DNA of 64,000 nucleotides, from NCBI GenBank assembly GCA_964405825.1, contig CAYOPI010000002.1:46914-110913 (forward strand), read 5' to 3'. A model generated the notes under the pieces. The model was not told where the DNA came from. It worked only from the letters and a program-made list of their open reading frames with translations, and searched no databases. The translations under genes and the position numbers were made by a program. This document shows positions 32,676 to 41,694 of the stretch, one piece after another (the first letter of the stretch is position 1; every line of letters starts with the position of its first letter). The DNA comes from JBHJGM01 sp964405825 (GTDB taxonomy: Bacteria; Verrucomicrobiota; Verrucomicrobiia; Opitutales; JBHJGM01).

Positions 32676-33677
32676 ATGCCCAACGGCGGCCCCTCCATTG
32701 TCATCAGCGGCACCGGTAGCCACTTCCCGGATTCCATCGTCACCAACGATGATTTGGCCCGGCGCATGGACACTTCCGACGAGTGGATCCAGACCCGCAC
32801 CGGCATCCGCGAACGGCGCATCGCCCTCAACGGCACCGAATGCTCGGACCTGGCCAGCGTGGCCGGTGAGCGTGCCCTGGCCGACGCCGGCCTCAAGCCC
32901 GAGGAGATCGATGCGGTCATCGTCGGCACGCTCTCGCCGGACATGCCCTTCCCGGCCACCGCCTGCCTGACGCAGCGCAAGCTGGGCCTGCGTCACGACA
33001 TTCCCGCCTTTGACGTCAGCGCGGCCTGCTCCGGCTTTCTTTACGCACTCGAAGTGGGCAGCCACCTGCTGCACGGCCCCCAATACAAGAACGCTCTCAT
33101 CATCGGGGCCGAAAAGATCTCCAGCATCCTGGACTGGCAGGACCGTGCCACCTGCGTGCTCTTTGGCGATGGCGCCGGGGCCGCCGTCATCTCCCGCCGC
33201 GAGGAACCTGGCATCGGGGTGCTCGGGTCGATGCTTGGAGCCGACGGCGAGAACGCCACCCTCTTGAACATGCCCGGAGGCGGGTCGGCCCGTCCGGCCA
33301 GCGTCGAGTCCCTCGCCGCCCGTCAGCACTTCCTCAAGATGAACGGGCGCGAACTCTTCAAGATGGCTGTGCGCGTGATGCAGGAGTCCGCCACTGCCAT
33401 TCTCGAGCGCCACGGGCTGACCACCGCCGACGTGGCCTGCGTCATCCCGCACCAGGCCAACATTCGCATCATCGAGGCCGTGGCCCAGCGCCTGCACCTG
33501 CCCATGGACCGCTTCTTCATCAACCTCGATCGCTTCGGCAACACCTCGGCCGCCTCCATTCCGCTGGCCCTGGACGAAGCGCTCCACGCCGGCCGCATCC
33601 AGTCCGGAGACTATGTACTCTTCGTGGCCTTTGGCGCAGGGCTAACCTGGGGCGCCACGCTGGTGAAGTGGCAGTGA
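32676..33677 (+). CDS. fabH: 3-oxoacyl-ACP synthase III (FabH)
   Basis: The 333-residue enzyme condenses acetyl-CoA with malonyl-ACP to start fatty-acid synthesis. The catalytic triad is C118 (DVSAACSGFLYAL), H259 (IPHQANIRII) and N289 (RFGNTSAASIPLAL). A GTG three bases upstream is an alternative start, but the ATG at 32676 is preferred. fabH usually sits next to rpmF-plsX. Here that pair is 5 kb away on the other strand. Confidence 0.96.
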   Translation: MPNGGPSIVISGTGSHFPDSIVTNDDLARRMDTSDEWIQTRTGIRERRIALNGTECSDLASVAGERALADAGLKPEEIDAVIVGTLSPDMPFPATACLTQRKLGLRHDIPAFDVSAACSGFLYALEVGSHLLHGPQYKNALIIGAEKISSILDWQDRATCVLFGDGAGAAVISRREEPGIGVLGSMLGADGENATLLNMPGGGSARPASVESLAARQHFLKMNGRELFKMAVRVMQESATAILERHGLTTADVACVIPHQANIRIIEAVAQRLHLPMDRFFINLDRFGNTSAASIPLALDEALHAGRIQSGDYVLFVAFGAGLTWGATLVKWQ

Positions 33678-34396
33678 AACCAACGGGCACCATACCCCCT
33701 GACCTCAACCGCATCGAGCGCTACGGCAGCGGCTTGTGGGCCTGCAGCCACCCTTTCCGGCTGATGGGGATTCCGTACGGCCGGCGTATGTGCGGGGTCA
33801 TCCTCGAGTCCATTGGAGAACACTGGCTCTTCTCGCCCGCACCCAACTCCGTTGTCCAGGAGGCCCTGGATACCGCCCAACTCCCGCCGGTCACCCGCCT
33901 GGTGGCCCCTTCTATCTTTCACGACACCTACCTGAAGAACTGCGCGAAGACCTTCCTCCAAACGCGTATCTGGCTGGCCGAGGGCATGCCCGCCTCCCTC
34001 GCCGAGCCCTCCCGCACCCTTCGCATCAACCCCGAAAACCTCGCTGACCTGCCCGACGAACTCGCCGCGGAGACCCTTCAGGGCATGCCGCGGGTCAACG
34101 AAACGGTCTTCCTGCACCGCGCCACCGGAAGCCTGATCGTGTGCGACTGCATCTTCAACTTCGACCAGGACTACCCCTGGCTCACGCGCACCTTCGCCCG
34201 CTCCATGGGCATTTTTGGCAAGCCCTCCACCTCGCCCCTCTTCAGAGCGCTCATCCGCGACCGCCAGGCCTTCTGCGTTAGCCTGGAACGGGTGCTCGCC
34301 TGGGACTTCGACCGCATCCTGCCCGCCCACGGCAAAGTCGTTGAGCAAGGCGGCAAGGCCGTCTTCCAGCGCCTGCTCGAACGCTTCCAAAGCTGA
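33674..34396 (+). CDS. DUF4336 family protein (metallo-beta-lactamase-like fold)
   Basis: The 240-residue product starts at a GTG that overlaps the fabH stop as GTGA; a GTG at 33668 is also possible. It matches the DUF4336 pattern: GIPYGRRMCGVIL near the start, HWLFSPAPNSVVQEALD, RLVAPSIFHDTYLKN, NETVFLHRATGSLIVCDCIF, and a final WDFDRILPAHGKVVEQGG. These resemble strands and ligand loops of the metallo-beta-lactamase fold, but the HxHxDH motif is missing. The function is unknown. Confidence 0.8.
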   Translation: MKPTGTIPPDLNRIERYGSGLWACSHPFRLMGIPYGRRMCGVILESIGEHWLFSPAPNSVVQEALDTAQLPPVTRLVAPSIFHDTYLKNCAKTFLQTRIWLAEGMPASLAEPSRTLRINPENLADLPDELAAETLQGMPRVNETVFLHRATGSLIVCDCIFNFDQDYPWLTRTFARSMGIFGKPSTSPLFRALIRDRQAFCVSLERVLAWDFDRILPAHGKVVEQGGKAVFQRLLERFQS

Positions 34397-34476
34397 TCCG
34401 AACCGCCTCTCCACCCTCGTGGAACCCGCCCCGAAAAGGCTTGGTCCACAGCCTCAGACCACCTACAAACGCGCCC

Positions 34477-35742
34477 ATGGCACATCGATTCTGGATTCGC
34501 TTCTGCCTGACTCTCTTCGCTGCCGCGAGCCTGACCCCGTCGCTTCAGGCCCGCCTGGACTACGACCCCGAAACCGGCTGGTACGACACCGAAGGCCCCA
34601 TCCGCTCGTACCTCTCGCCCGAAGACCAGGCCAAGGCCCTCGAGTTGATGAACGATGCCGCGCGCAAGCAGGCCCGAGGCAATCTTGGCGGGGCCATCAC
34701 CCGTTACCGAAGGGTCGCCAAGCGCTACCCCGAGTCCATCTTCGCCCCCGAAGCACGCCTGCAGGCCGGCCGCCTCTACCTGCAGCGCAACCAGTTTGAG
34801 AAGGGTTTCCGCGAGTTTGCCGAGATCCTCGGGCGCTATCCCGAATACCCGAAGTTTCAGGAGGTCATCGCCGGCCAGTACGCGATCGCCGAACGCATGG
34901 CCCGCGGCGAACGCCCGCGCCTGTGGGGCGTCATCCCCGGCTTCCGCAACTACCCCGACGCGCTCAACTACTACGAGCGCGTCGTCAACAATGCCCCCTA
35001 CGCCGAGACCGCGCCCCGCGCCCTGCTCGAGCAGGCCCGCCTGGCCGAACGCCAGGATGAACCCGGCATCACCATCGACGCCCTCGACCGCATCATCAAC
35101 CTCTACCCCGAGAGCGCCGAGGCCCCCGACGCCTACCTCATGCTGGCCGATACCTTCGCCGGACAGGTGAAGGGACCGTGGTACGACCAGGGCCCAACCC
35201 GCGAGGCCATCAGCTACTACCGCGACTTCCTCATTCTTTTTCCGCGCCACCGCGAGGTGCCCGGCGCCGAGTCCAATCTCTCCCAGATGCGCAACGTCAA
35301 CGCCGGCAGCAAGTATCTCCTCGGCGATTTCTACTACCGAAAGCGCGACAACCCGATCGCCGCCCTGACCTTCTACAACGCCGCGATCACCGTCGACCCC
35401 GAGTCCGAGTACGCCGAACGCTCCCGTGAGGCCATCGCCACCATTCGCGAAGGCAAGCTCGCGCGCCGCACGCCGGTGGACTGGCTCTTCCCGGAATTCC
35501 GCAACCCCGATCGTGAGCCCTTCCAGCGGATCATGCAGGGCCTGGAGGAACCCGACCTCTTCGAGCCCGAGAGCCTGCCCGAGGAACCCGCGCGACCGGC
35601 CACACCCTCACCGCTGGCCGAAGGCGTTGAGGTCGACCGCGGCGATGAGGCCGATCCCCAGGACGAGGCAGCCCCGGCCCCGCCCGTGCCGGTCGAGCAG
35701 GTACCCGACCGCGAGCCCGCGCCCATCCGCTACCGTCGTTAG
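34477..35742 (+). CDS. BamD-like TPR protein of outer-membrane assembly
   Basis: The 421-residue product has a signal peptide ending near SLQA (residue 25), then TPR repeats of the BamD/YfiO type (ARKQARGNLGGAITRYRRVA, YPESIFAPEARLQAGRLYLQ, YPESAEAPDAYLMLADTFAG, AISYYRDFLILFPRHREVPG). Unlike BamD it has no lipobox cysteine at the cleavage site. The last 85 residues are acidic and proline-rich. The start at 34477 begins the signal peptide. It lies 5 bases before the lptE-like gene, which supports an outer-membrane assembly role. Confidence 0.8.
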   Translation: MAHRFWIRFCLTLFAAASLTPSLQARLDYDPETGWYDTEGPIRSYLSPEDQAKALELMNDAARKQARGNLGGAITRYRRVAKRYPESIFAPEARLQAGRLYLQRNQFEKGFREFAEILGRYPEYPKFQEVIAGQYAIAERMARGERPRLWGVIPGFRNYPDALNYYERVVNNAPYAETAPRALLEQARLAERQDEPGITIDALDRIINLYPESAEAPDAYLMLADTFAGQVKGPWYDQGPTREAISYYRDFLILFPRHREVPGAESNLSQMRNVNAGSKYLLGDFYYRKRDNPIAALTFYNAAITVDPESEYAERSREAIATIREGKLARRTPVDWLFPEFRNPDREPFQRIMQGLEEPDLFEPESLPEEPARPATPSPLAEGVEVDRGDEADPQDEAAPAPPVPVEQVPDREPAPIRYRR

Positions 35743-35747
35743 TTCGC

Positions 35748-36269
35748 GTGAGCCTTCGCCGCCTTCGCACCGCCGGCTGGATCTGGCTGACCCTGGGAGC
35801 CGCCCTGCTGACTTCCGGCTGCGCGCACTACGCACTGGACGCCCCAGGCGAGCTGCCCTTCCGCACCGTCTACGTGGAACCGGTGAAGAATCGCACCTAC
35901 GCCCCGCAAGCGCAGGAATTGCTCACCCGCCAACTGATCACCGACCTGCGCCAGGCCGGCGTCACGACCGTCGCCTCACCCACCGGAGCCGACGCCACCC
36001 TGACCGTCACCCTGGCCGACTTCCAGCGCCTCGGCACCGCCACACAGGCCGCCGACACCGGTCTGGCCGCCAGTTACCTCCTCGTGCTGGAAGCCGATTG
36101 CTCCCTGATCGCCCGCAACGGCAACGCCTACTTTGAAGATCGCCGGATCCTCGCCCGCGAGCAGATCTTCCTCGACTCCGGCCAGCAGCCCGCCGAGTTC
36201 CAGGCCATGCCCGTGCTCACGCGCACGCTTGCCGGCAACATCGCCGACGCCGTCACCAGCACCTGGTAG
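35748..36269 (+). CDS. lptE: LptE-like outer-membrane lipoprotein
   Basis: The 173-residue product uses a GTG start and has a lipoprotein signal with lipobox LLTSGC (C25). It then matches the LptE pattern: YALDAPGELPFRTVYVEPVK, an NRTYAPQAQELLTRQLITDL helix, and strands to the end (ARTLAGNIADAVTSTW-like). LptE plugs the LptD barrel that inserts lipopolysaccharide. It is close behind the BamD-like gene and before rpe. Confidence 0.82.
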   Translation: MSLRRLRTAGWIWLTLGAALLTSGCAHYALDAPGELPFRTVYVEPVKNRTYAPQAQELLTRQLITDLRQAGVTTVASPTGADATLTVTLADFQRLGTATQAADTGLAASYLLVLEADCSLIARNGNAYFEDRRILAREQIFLDSGQQPAEFQAMPVLTRTLAGNIADAVTSTW

Positions 36270-36284
36270 ACCGATCCGACCGCC

Positions 36285-36956
36285 ATGCCCCAGCAGCCAC
36301 CGCGTCTCGCTCCCTCCATCCTCGCCGGCAACCACGCCGCCCTCGGCGATTCGGCCGCGCTCTGCCAGCAAACCGAAGGCGTAGAGTGGCTGCACCTGGA
36401 TATCATGGACGGGCACTTCGTCCCCAATCTTACCTTCGGTCCGCAGACCCTGCGCGACCTGCGCCCACATGCTCCCGACCTCTTTTTCGACACCCACCTG
36501 ATGCTGGACAACCCCGACCGCCACCTCGATGCCTTCATCGACGCCGGTGCCCAGCTCATCACCATCCACGTCGAACCCGCTGCCGTCTACGATGTGCCGA
36601 CCACGCTGCGTCGCCTGAAGGAGAAGGGCATTCAGCGTGGCATCGCTCTGAATCCCGGCACACCCATTTCTACGGTCCGGCCTTTCCTCGACCGGGTCGA
36701 ACTTGTGCTCGTGATGACCGTGCAGCCCGGTTTTGGCGGACAGGCCTTCCAGGAGCACTGCATCGAAAAGGTCGCCCAGGTGCACGAGTGGCGCGAGAAA
36801 GCCGGCCTGAGCTTCCGCATCGAAGTTGACGGGGGCGTCGACGCCGAAAACGGCGCTCGCTGCCGCGACGCTGGCGCGGACACCTTCGTCTGCGGCACCG
36901 CTTTCTTCAAGGCCCCCGACAAGGCCGCCTTCACCCGCCAGCTGCAGAGCGACTAG
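36285..36956 (+). CDS. rpe: Ribulose-phosphate 3-epimerase
   Basis: The 223-residue TIM-barrel enzyme interconverts ribulose-5-phosphate and xylulose-5-phosphate. The motifs LAPSILAGNHAALGD, LHLDIMDGHFVPNLTFGP, FFDTHLMLDNPDRHLDAFI, VMTVQPGFGGQAFQE and IEVDGGVDAENG hold the metal ligands and phosphate loop. The length is normal. It is 15 bases after the lptE-like gene. Confidence 0.97.
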   Translation: MPQQPPRLAPSILAGNHAALGDSAALCQQTEGVEWLHLDIMDGHFVPNLTFGPQTLRDLRPHAPDLFFDTHLMLDNPDRHLDAFIDAGAQLITIHVEPAAVYDVPTTLRRLKEKGIQRGIALNPGTPISTVRPFLDRVELVLVMTVQPGFGGQAFQEHCIEKVAQVHEWREKAGLSFRIEVDGGVDAENGARCRDAGADTFVCGTAFFKAPDKAAFTRQLQSD

Positions 36957-36982
36957 GCCGAATGCTTCGGCCAGCTGCTTTT
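36956..36982 (+). terminator. Hairpin at the end of rpe
   Basis: GGCCGAA-TGC-TTCGGCC (36956-36972) is a perfect 7-base-pair stem that starts on the last base of the rpe stop codon. TTTT follows six bases later. The gap to the T run makes it a moderate terminator candidate. Confidence 0.5.
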
Positions 36983-37026
36983 GGCTTGTCAGACACCACG
37001 GCCGACCGGCTCGCTAGAGGGCGCCG

Positions 37027-38397
37027 ATGAACGTTCTCTACCTGCACATGCATGACATGGGCCGCTACAACAGCGCCTACGGTCACAACCTGCCCACCCC
37101 TCGCATTCAGGCTTTTGCCGAGCAGGGCACGCTCTTTCGCCAGGGCTTCTGCAACGCGCCGACCTGCTCGCCCAGCCGCACGGCCCTGCTCTCGGGCTTC
37201 ACCGCGCACCAGGCCGGCATGACGGGCCTGGTCAACCGCGGCTCCTCGATGAAGGCTCAAGACCCGCACCTGGCCCGTTTCCTTCGCAGCCACGGCTACG
37301 AGACCGTCCTCGGCGGCGTCCAGCACGAGTTCAAGCCCGACCAGATGGACGCCTTCTACGACGTGCGCCTCAAGTGGCGCGATGATCGGCCCACCCACGA
37401 GGACGAGTACCCCAACGCCTCGGAAAAGTGCACCGACATCCGCGTGGCCGAAAGCGTGGCGGCCTACCTGCGCGAGCGCACCGGCGATCAGCCCTTTTTT
37501 CTGAGCTACGGACTCATCATGCCGCACCGCAAACTCTTCGACGCGCGCGGGCTGAAGGAACGCTACAACCCCGACTACGTCACCGTGCCCCCGCCGCTGC
37601 CCGACGTGCCCGAGGTGCGCCAGGATATGGCCGACTACGCCTGCACCATGGCCTACGTCGACCACTGCGTGGGCATTGTCCTGGACGCGCTCCAGGAGAC
37701 CGGTCTGGCGGAACAGACCCTGGTCTTCCTCACCACCGACCACGGCATCGCCTTCCCCTGGATGAAGTGCAACCTGACCGATCACGGCACCGGCGTCACT
37801 TACTGCATCCGCTACCCGGGCAACCCCACGGCCGGCTCGGCCACCGATGCTCTTGTTTCCCATCTGGATTTTTTTCCGACCGTCTGCGATCTGCTCGGGC
37901 TCGACCCGCCCGGACATCTCCTGGGCAAGTCCCTGCGGCCCGTCCTCGAAGGCAAGGCCACCGAACACCAGGAAGAGCTCTTTGCGGAAGTCAGCTACCA
38001 CGCCGCCTACGAACCCATGCGTAGTGTGCGCACCCGCCGCTGGAAACTGATCCGGCTCTTTGAGGAGGGCGGCGACTACCGGCGGCCCTTCGCCAACATC
38101 GACGCCTCCTACAGCAAGGACGTGGTCATCGAAGCCGGCCTGCAGGACGTGCCGCGCGACCCCGTCCAGCTCTACGATCTCGTGCTTGACCCGGTGGAAC
38201 GCAACAACCTGGCCGACTCACCCGAGCACGCCGCCATCCTCAAGGACATGTCCGCCCGCCTCGATCGTTGGATGCGCGAAACCGACGACCCGCTGCTTCA
38301 GGGTCCGGTCAAAATGACCCCGACCGCGCGGATCAACAAGCGTCACCACATCGGGCCCAACGTCGAGGACGACTTCGAGCCGCTGGACCTTCGCTGA
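37027..38397 (+). CDS. Sulfatase (heparan-N-sulfatase-like type)
   Basis: The 456-residue sulfatase has its formylglycine motif at C47 (APTCSPSRTALLSG). The N-terminal metal site reads LHMHDMGRYNSAYGH, with HD instead of DD, as in a known sulfatase subfamily. DHGIAFPW carries another metal ligand. No signal peptide is seen, so it is cytoplasmic or uses an unusual export route. It likely cuts sulfate from sugars. It is convergent with plsX, 10 bases apart. Confidence 0.9.
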   Translation: MNVLYLHMHDMGRYNSAYGHNLPTPRIQAFAEQGTLFRQGFCNAPTCSPSRTALLSGFTAHQAGMTGLVNRGSSMKAQDPHLARFLRSHGYETVLGGVQHEFKPDQMDAFYDVRLKWRDDRPTHEDEYPNASEKCTDIRVAESVAAYLRERTGDQPFFLSYGLIMPHRKLFDARGLKERYNPDYVTVPPPLPDVPEVRQDMADYACTMAYVDHCVGIVLDALQETGLAEQTLVFLTTDHGIAFPWMKCNLTDHGTGVTYCIRYPGNPTAGSATDALVSHLDFFPTVCDLLGLDPPGHLLGKSLRPVLEGKATEHQEELFAEVSYHAAYEPMRSVRTRRWKLIRLFEEGGDYRRPFANIDASYSKDVVIEAGLQDVPRDPVQLYDLVLDPVERNNLADSPEHAAILKDMSARLDRWMRETDDPLLQGPVKMTPTARINKRHHIGPNVEDDFEPLDLR

Positions 38398-38407
38398 GCC
38401 GCCCGGC

Positions 38408-39487
38408 CTAGGCCGATCGCGCCGCCGGTTCGGGCGTGGCCACAGGCTCACGCAGGACGCGGTTGGCCGCCTCGATGTCGCGCTGGCAACGCGCCTCCAG
38501 ATCGTGCCCGAAGGCATCGCAGGCGATCCGGATCGCATTCTGGATGTAGGCGCGGTTGCTCGAGCCGTGCGCCTTCACCACCAGCCCGCGCACCCCCAGC
38601 AGCGGCGCCCCCGCGTAGGGCGTGGGATCCAGGCTCTGCTTGAGGCTGTTGAAGGCGCCGCGGGCCAGGAAAGCCCCGGTCATGCGCAACGGGTTGGCCT
38701 TCAACTCGTCCTTCAAAAAGTCCTTCATCATGAAGAAGGCCGACTCGAGCCCCTTCAGCAGCACGTTGCCGGCAAACCCGTCGATCAGGCAGACGTCCAC
38801 CGTGTCGCGGAAAATCTGGAAGCCTTCGATCGGCCCGACGTAATTGACCAGATCGCCGCAGCGCTTGAGCAGTTCGTGCGTGCGGGTGGCCTTGTCGTTG
38901 CCCTTGCCTTCCTCGGTGCCGATCGTCAGCAGGCCCACCCGCGGGCGCTCCAGATTCAGCACGGCTTTCAGGTAGCCCGAACCCAGGATGGCGTGCTGCA
39001 CCAGTCGCTCGGGGGTGGGGTCAGGATTGGCTCCGGCGTCGATCAACAGGAACTGATGATTGCGGCTGGGAATGATCGACCCCAGCGCCGCCCGCTCGAT
39101 GCCCGGCATCCGTCGTAAAATCAACGTGCCCGCTGCAACCAGAGCACCGGTGTTGCCGCAGCTCAGCGCCACCTGCGCGCGGCCGTCGCGGACCAGCTCC
39201 ACCGCCCGCACCATCGACGAGTCCTTCTTCTGCTTGATCGAGGGAATGGCCTTTTCGTCCATCCCGATCACCTCGCTGGCGTGATGCAGCCCGATGCGCT
39301 TGTGACCGTTAAGGCCCTTCGCCCGCAGCAGATTTTCCAGGCGCGCCTTGTCGCCGACCAAAACCATCTCGCGGGCCTGCGGCACGGCCTCCAGCGCCAG
39401 CGAAACCGCCTCGATCACTTCCTCGGGACCCCGATCGCCACCCATCGCATCGATCGCCACTGTGGCCCCTGTTTCCATCCCCGCCAT
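38408..39487 (-). CDS. plsX: Phosphate acyltransferase PlsX
   Basis: The 359-residue product converts acyl-ACP to acyl-phosphate for phospholipid synthesis. Motifs: VAIDAMGGDRGPEEVIEAV, ALSCGNTGALVAAGTLILRR, DAGANPDPTPERLVQHAILG, RVGLLTIGTEEGKGND, LIDGFAGNVLLKG. The ATG at 39487 gives MAGMETG; an ATG at 39478 is also possible. It is downstream of rpmF with a 98-base gap, the usual rpmF-plsX pair. Confidence 0.96.
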   Translation of the reverse strand: MAGMETGATVAIDAMGGDRGPEEVIEAVSLALEAVPQAREMVLVGDKARLENLLRAKGLNGHKRIGLHHASEVIGMDEKAIPSIKQKKDSSMVRAVELVRDGRAQVALSCGNTGALVAAGTLILRRMPGIERAALGSIIPSRNHQFLLIDAGANPDPTPERLVQHAILGSGYLKAVLNLERPRVGLLTIGTEEGKGNDKATRTHELLKRCGDLVNYVGPIEGFQIFRDTVDVCLIDGFAGNVLLKGLESAFFMMKDFLKDELKANPLRMTGAFLARGAFNSLKQSLDPTPYAGAPLLGVRGLVVKAHGSSNRAYIQNAIRIACDAFGHDLEARCQRDIEAANRVLREPVATPEPAARSA

Positions 39488-39585
39488 AGAACACTGACTA
39501 CTCAAACATCGCCGCCCGGAAGCGGTCCACACAAAAGCGCCTGATCCCGTTGACCAGCCGCCTTCAACCGACCCGTGCGGGCGAC

Positions 39586-39765
39586 CTAAAGTTCCACGTC
39601 CAGCACCTGGCGACCGCGGTACATCCCGTTGTTGGGATTGACGCGGTGCGGCACGAAAGCGGTACCGTCGGTCGGGTCCTTGGCCAACTGGGGCGCCTTG
39701 AAACGATTCGCGCCGCGGCGTTTGCGGCTGCGCTGCTTGGACTGTTTACGTTTGGGCTGGGCCAT
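39586..39765 (-). CDS. rpmF: 50S ribosomal protein L32
   Basis: The 59-residue product starts MAQPKRKQSKQRSRKRRGAN, the basic N-terminus typical of L32. The later part reads FVPHRVNPNNGMYRGRQVLD. The zinc-binding cysteines found in some L32 proteins are absent. A longer ORF start at 39798 adds unrelated residues and was not used. A candidate promoter lies 24 bases upstream. Confidence 0.93.
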   Translation of the reverse strand: MAQPKRKQSKQRSRKRRGANRFKAPQLAKDPTDGTAFVPHRVNPNNGMYRGRQVLDVEL

Positions 39766-39788
39766 GGCTCTTTTCGGGGGAAACGAAG

Positions 39789-39817
39789 AGCAAAACAACT
39801 CCCGCCCTGCCTGTCAA
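39789..39817 (-). promoter_or_regulatory. Sigma-70-like promoter for rpmF-plsX
   Basis: The minus strand has a perfect -35 box TTGACA (39812-39817) and, after a 17-base spacer, the weak -10 box TTTGCT (39789-39794, three of six). The start site would lie just ahead of the rpmF ribosome site. Part of the -35 box lies in a stem CCTGTC-N8-GACAGG (39810-39829). Confidence 0.4.
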
Positions 39818-39920
39818 GCCGGCGACAGGTCCTGATTAGTGCCGCAAGATGGCCTCCACGACCATCCCGGTAGCCTCATCGAGGCTGGCAGCGAATCCGG
39901 CAATCGCCCAGTCGACGGAT

Positions 39921-40472
39921 TCAATAGGTCAGCTCGTCCTTGGAGCGGTGCGCCGCCGCGACCTTGATGTACTTCTCGGCCCAATAGCGCAGGTTGGCTT
40001 GGTCCGGTTCGCTCAGCGTCTTGACCACCTTGGCCGGCACGCCCATCACCACCGAGCCCGGCGGCACCCGCATCCCTTTGGTCACCAGCGAATGCGCGCC
40101 GATCACGCTGCGCCGGCCGATCACCGCCTCGTCCAGCACCGTGGCGTGCATGCCAATGAGGCACTCGTCCTCAATCGTGCAGGCGTGAATCATCGCCAGG
40201 TGCCCGATCGTCACGTAATTGCCCACCCGCACGCCAAAGTCGTCGGAAAGGTGCATCACGCAACCGTCCTGCACGTTCGACCCCTCACCGATGGAGATGC
40301 TGTTGATGTCCGCACGCAGCACACTGCCCGGCCAAACACTCGCGTACGCACCCAAGGTCACCGCACCGATCACCGTTGCGTACGGGGACACGTAGGCGGA
40401 TGGATCAATCCTGGGCTCCTGACTCAGAAAGCGCTTCAAACGCGCCTCCACGCTTTCCTCGTGATCGATCAT
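39921..40472 (-). CDS. Gamma-carbonic-anhydrase-like hexapeptide protein
   Basis: The 183-residue left-handed beta-helix protein belongs to the YrdA/PaaY family. Repeats run through VSPYATVIGAVTLGAYASVW, LRADINSISIGEGSNVQDGC, and TIGHLAMIHACTIEDECLIG. Histidines at MHLSDD, GHLAMIHAC and the matching turn are the expected metal ligands. The enzyme activity of this family is often low or unproven. It is upstream of rpmF and divergent from the barrel gene. Confidence 0.88.
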   Translation of the reverse strand: MIDHEESVEARLKRFLSQEPRIDPSAYVSPYATVIGAVTLGAYASVWPGSVLRADINSISIGEGSNVQDGCVMHLSDDFGVRVGNYVTIGHLAMIHACTIEDECLIGMHATVLDEAVIGRRSVIGAHSLVTKGMRVPPGSVVMGVPAKVVKTLSEPDQANLRYWAEKYIKVAAAHRSKDELTY

Positions 40473-40512
40473 CGACCCCTACTCAATCCCCTCCGCCAGC
40501 GCTGGCAAGGTA

Positions 40513-41622
40513 ATGCGGTCCCCATTTGATCCGGAGCACGGGATTGCCCTGCCCGCCGCGATCGCACAGCCTGCTCCCTCCGTGCTCCCACTCACATTAC
40601 CTTGCATCTTCTTCGCGCTGGGCCTGCTCTCCAGCGCCCACGCACGGGACGAGCCCACGACCGACGCCACCGTCCCGGTCGAGCCTTCGCCCGTGGTGGT
40701 CAGTCCGGATGCCTCCGTCGACGCCACGGTTGAGCCGCAACGCAGCGAGTCGGTCTTCGTCCGCGCGGGGGAGGAGGTCTTCGACGGGATTCAGGACGAG
40801 GACTACGCCTTCGAGCAGGGCGAGATCGAGGGCCTGCTGGAGAACGACCTGCCCCCGACCGAGCCCAAGGGCAGCGTCTCCATCGAGGTCGAGCCCAGCT
40901 TTCAGGATGCGCTCGAGGAGGACTTCGTGCGCGTTCCGGTGCGCCTGCGCTACGGCTTCACCGACCACATCGAAGGCTTCATCGGCGTCTCGGCCTTCTT
41001 CGCCAACCCCCAGGGCGATGCCCGGGGCAACGACCTCAGCGCCTTCCTCTTTGGCGCGAAATACCGCTGGCACGACAGCATCAATCCCTTTGACACCGTC
41101 GACATCGCCACCGGCGTGGACGTCTCCATTTCCCTGCGCGACGAGCCGATCGAAGTCGCCGACGGCCTCCACCGCATCGAACCCTTCATCGTCTTCTCCC
41201 GGCCCTCCGACCTCATTCCCAACCTCACCTATTTCCTCAATCTGGGCTTCGACATCGCCATCGACGACTCCGGCGACGATGCCGCGCCCGCCGGCGACAA
41301 CACCGACACCTCGGCCACGCTCAGCCCCGGCATGTACTACAACTGGGGCCGCTTTGTCTTCGCCGTGCGCGTGGACTACGAGAACGACACCTGGGCCGGC
41401 GGCAACACCGAGACCATCTTCATCGAGCCGGGCCTGCGTTACGCCATTCCGCGCAAGGCCACCTCCTGGCTCTTTCCCGGCGAGTGGATCGCCGGAGCTT
41501 CCATCCGCCGCGGTCTGCTCGATGCCAGTTCCGAAACCGAGTACGCCCTGACCCTCGAGTGGGACGTCGATCTCTCCCAGATCTGGAACCGCCTCTCCGG
41601 CAAGCCCGACAAGGAGGACTGA
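40513..41622 (+). CDS. Putative outer-membrane beta-barrel protein
   Basis: The 369-residue product has a signal peptide after a long N-region (LPLTLPCIFFALGLLSSAHA, cleavage near residue 44). A Pro/Val/acidic linker of about 70 residues follows, then alternating hydrophobic strands ending in aromatic residues (VRVPVRLRYGFTDHIEGFIG, LFGAKYRWHDSINPF, MYYNWGRFVFAVRVDYEND). I do not recognise a family. A porin-like or transport-outer-membrane-protein role is inferred from the strand pattern. The last residues do not end in the classic phenylalanine. Confidence 0.6.
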   Translation: MRSPFDPEHGIALPAAIAQPAPSVLPLTLPCIFFALGLLSSAHARDEPTTDATVPVEPSPVVVSPDASVDATVEPQRSESVFVRAGEEVFDGIQDEDYAFEQGEIEGLLENDLPPTEPKGSVSIEVEPSFQDALEEDFVRVPVRLRYGFTDHIEGFIGVSAFFANPQGDARGNDLSAFLFGAKYRWHDSINPFDTVDIATGVDVSISLRDEPIEVADGLHRIEPFIVFSRPSDLIPNLTYFLNLGFDIAIDDSGDDAAPAGDNTDTSATLSPGMYYNWGRFVFAVRVDYENDTWAGGNTETIFIEPGLRYAIPRKATSWLFPGEWIAGASIRRGLLDASSETEYALTLEWDVDLSQIWNRLSGKPDKED

Positions 41623-41694
41623 AACCTCAATTGAGCCTGGACCCGGCGCCCGTCCCCGAAGAACGAAAGCCGAAGCCCTGCAGTGCCGGCGTGG

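Noticed and set aside
37027..37120. HD instead of DD in the first sulfatase as evidence of an inactive enzyme
   Set aside because: The LHxHDxGRY-type start with a good CSPSR motif occurs in a known sulfatase subfamily, so it is not evidence of loss.
41626..41635. Palindrome CTCAATTGAG between convergent genes
   Set aside because: It is short, has no loop and no T run, and could easily occur by chance.
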